Of a stretch of DNA of 53,386 nucleotides, positions 51,924 to 53,386 are shown piece by piece (positions within the stretch are counted from its first letter, which is position 1; every line of letters begins with the position of its first letter). Where the stretch lies: the NCBI GenBank assembly GCA_002346545.1, contig DEAA01000009.1:1-53386 (forward strand). The letters are read 5' to 3'. The notes beneath the pieces are model-generated. The model saw only the letters and a program-made list of their open reading frames with translations. It did no database searches and was not told the DNA's origin. The DNA comes from Acidobacteria bacterium UBA2994. GTDB lineage: Bacteria; Acidobacteriota; Vicinamibacteria; Vicinamibacterales; UBA8438. Both the position numbers and the translations under genes were made by a program.

Positions 51924-53106
51924 CCCCCGCAATCATCGGATGCCGCCGGTTGGCGTCAAGCTCACCACCGACGTCGAGCGTCGCGTCGACGGGTTCCGCG
52001 CCCGCGTGAGGTGGACCGACCCTTCGACCAAGAAGCGCGTCGGCCGAGTGACCCACGTTCGCACCGCGGAGGAGGTCGAGGAGTTCTTCGAGCAGATGCG
52101 CGCCGCGACCGAGACCGGCAACGACACCACCGTCACCCTCGCCGACTACGCCGCCACGATCGGCGACAGGTGGCAGCGAGGCTTGGACCCCACCTCCACC
52201 GCCGAGCTGTACGACACCGGACTCCGGCTCCGCGTCCTGCCCGCGCTCGGACACATCCGGGTCGCGAAGATCACGGCCGGAATGATCGACCGCACCATCG
52301 ATGGCTGGGAAGCAGAGCACTCCGCCTCCACCATCAAGAACTCCATCGCACCCCTGGTCCGGGTGCTCGACGAGGCCGTCCGTGACGACATCATCTCGAT
52401 CAACCCCGCCAAGCACCGCGCCCGCCGCAACCTCGGCAAGCACGTCACCCACACCACAGGGGCACTCCGCCAGTACGCCCTCCCGGACCTTCCCACCTTG
52501 CAGAGACTCGCGACCGCGTGCGGGAAGGTGCACCAGTCGTATTCCGATCACGTCATGCTCGCAGCCCTCCTCGCCGCCCGCGGATCCGAGGTCGCAGGGC
52601 TCCGGGCCGGGGACGTGGACTGGGGCAACCGGATCGTGTGGATCAGACGACAGCACTACCCCGGCAAAGGCGGCCTCGTCATCAAACAGACCAAAGGCCG
52701 CAGAGACCGCCCCGTCCCGATGCTCGACGCCCTCGAACCCATCCTCGAACGCCTCACTAACGGCAAGGAGCCCGACGACCCGCTCCTGCGCGGGCCGCGT
52801 GGTGGCGTGCTCACCACCGCCACCGTCCGCGACGCCACCCACTGGGACGACCTCGTCGCAAAGCTCGGGTTCGACAACCTCACCCGACACGGCCTCCGTC
52901 ACACCGGAGCGACCTGGATGGCCGACGCCGGCATCGCCCTGCACGTCCTCCAGGAGATCCTCGGGCACCAGTCGATCGAGACCACCAAGGGCTACCTGCA
53001 CCCCGACCACCGACACCTCGCCGAAGCAGCCCGACAGGCCAACCAGTTCCTCTCCGCAACCCCCACCAGAAGGGACACCACCCGCCGCACCGGACCCCGC
53101 CTGTGA
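51916..53106 (+). CDS. Tyrosine recombinase (ICE integrase)
   Basis: 396 residues from the ATG at 51916. N-terminal arm-binding-like domain, SAM-like core-binding domain (about 75-175), and the catalytic domain: ARGSEVAGLR (first Arg), LTRHGLRHTG (HxxR), ILGHQSIETTKGYLH (His and the nucleophile Tyr). Recombines attP with the 43-bp tRNA-Pro core, which lies 234 bp downstream. Its arm-type sites are probably the TGGTCCACT boxes between its stop and attR and at the far left end. Confidence 0.95.
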   Translation: MADPRNHRMPPVGVKLTTDVERRVDGFRARVRWTDPSTKKRVGRVTHVRTAEEVEEFFEQMRAATETGNDTTVTLADYAATIGDRWQRGLDPTSTAELYDTGLRLRVLPALGHIRVAKITAGMIDRTIDGWEAEHSASTIKNSIAPLVRVLDEAVRDDIISINPAKHRARRNLGKHVTHTTGALRQYALPDLPTLQRLATACGKVHQSYSDHVMLAALLAARGSEVAGLRAGDVDWGNRIVWIRRQHYPGKGGLVIKQTKGRRDRPVPMLDALEPILERLTNGKEPDDPLLRGPRGGVLTTATVRDATHWDDLVAKLGFDNLTRHGLRHTGATWMADAGIALHVLQEILGHQSIETTKGYLHPDHRHLAEAARQANQFLSATPTRRDTTRRTGPRL

Positions 53107-53168
53107 CCGGCTTCAGAACCCCGCTCCGACCCTCCCGAAAGGGGCCGGAGCATCGCCCTGCGCGGATT

Positions 53169-53277
53169 CTGGTCCACTCCACGGGCACCTTCTGGTGCAC
53201 TTCGCGGGCGACGACGCGAACCGGGATTGGTCCACTTCGACGGCGACCGGATCGAGCAGATCAAGCGAGTGGACCAG
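53169..53277. repeat. Arm-type repeats of attR
   Basis: Four boxes of the form YTGGTsCACT: 53169-53178, 53192-53202 (G for C inside), 53227-53237 and an inverted copy at 53268-53277. The third is identical to 2985-2995 at the other end of the element. Likely integrase arm sites. Confidence 0.65.
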
Positions 53278-53303
53278 CCAGTGACCATCCCCAGAAACGA
53301 CGA

Positions 53304-53339
53304 AGCCCTGGTGAAAGTTGCCTCTCACCAGGGCTTTTT
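53304..53339 (+). terminator. Rho-independent terminator after the integrase
   Basis: An 11-bp stem (53304-53314 with 53325-53335) followed by TTTT on the plus strand. It ends integrase transcripts before they enter the tRNA gene. The hairpin also lies directly 3' of tRNA-Pro on the minus strand, in place of the displaced native terminator. Confidence 0.85.
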
Positions 53340-53382
53340 GTCGGGATGACAGGATTTGAACCTGCGACCCCTTGACCCCCAG
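53340..53382 (-). other. attR: right copy of the tRNA-Pro att core
   Basis: 43 bp identical to 2838-2880. It starts one base after the tRNA 3' end and stops at anticodon-loop position 32. Here it is part of the complete tRNA gene, so integration restored the tRNA. Confidence 0.92.
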
Positions 53383-53386
53383 TCAA
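53341..53386 (-). tRNA. tRNA-Pro(GGG), 3' half (5' half beyond the right edge)
   Basis: Minus strand. Visible: last bases of the 5' anticodon strand (TTGA), loop CTGGGGG with anticodon GGG at 53378-53380, 3' strand TCAAG, variable loop GGGTC, T arm GCAGG-TTCAAAT-CCTGT, acceptor CATCCCG and discriminator A at 53341. CCA is not encoded. Confidence 0.88.

Noticed and set aside
1..53386. CRISPR array or riboswitch
   Set aside because: No regularly spaced repeat array and no recognisable riboswitch core was seen in the gaps.

Overview
The window comes from a high-G+C actinobacterium, most probably Microbacteriaceae. The basis is codon use, a wax-ester-synthase/DGAT family gene, ATGA-type start/stop overlaps and an actinobacterial type IV secretion set. 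Almost all of it is one integrative and conjugative element (ICE) of about 50.5 kb inserted in the 3' half of a minus-strand tRNA-Pro(GGG) gene. A perfect 43-bp direct repeat, running from the tRNA anticodon loop to its 3' end, bounds the element at 2838-2880 and 53340-53382. The tRNA 5' half continues past the right edge. Left of the element lie chromosomal genes (1-1979) and a decayed tyrosine integrase (2040-2820) that stops at the same tRNA site, so the site was used before.

Layout from left to right. (1) 2.9-10.4 kb, minus strand: a DUF3825 + GIY-YIG nuclease pair, then an operon running DNA methyltransferase -> 57-aa protein -> SMC/Rad50-like ATPase -> unknown protein -> SIR2-like protein. 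This looks like a methyltransferase-linked ABC-three-component (Lamassu-like) defence system. (2) 11.4-15.5 kb: a small membrane protein and a MobF relaxase/helicase. (3) 15.5-17.6 kb: an Mrr-like nuclease facing an Abi_C-like protein, probably more defence cargo. (4) 17.9-30.5 kb: an ECF sigma factor with a putative anti-sigma partner, a large peptidoglycan-targeting enzyme, and several small secreted proteins, interrupted by an IS5-family element. Five copies of TAAGG-N14/15-CAAAC stand before the sigma operon, the wall enzyme and three secreted-protein transcription units, which points to one mobile sigma regulon. (5) 31-51.7 kb, plus strand, very high G+C: the ICE backbone. It holds ArdC antirestriction, Prim-Pol, SpdA/DUF2637, ParB-like, VirB8-like, SLT+M23 hydrolase, two small pilin-like membrane proteins, VirB6-like, the SCO6880 and VirB4-like ATPase pair, a 1000-aa LAxTG surface protein, DprA-like, VirD4, SSB and DUF4913. 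(6) 51.7-53.3 kb: excisionase, integrase, arm-type repeats, terminator and attR.

Together: integrase and excisionase move the element in and out of tRNA-Pro. Relaxase, coupling protein and T4SS transfer it. ArdC, SSB, Prim-Pol and DprA-like probably help the incoming strand to establish. The low-G+C left arm holds at least two defence cassettes, and the middle holds a sigma-controlled envelope/secretome module. The strongest candidates for undescribed biology are the methyltransferase-SMC-SIR2 operon and the sigma regulon.
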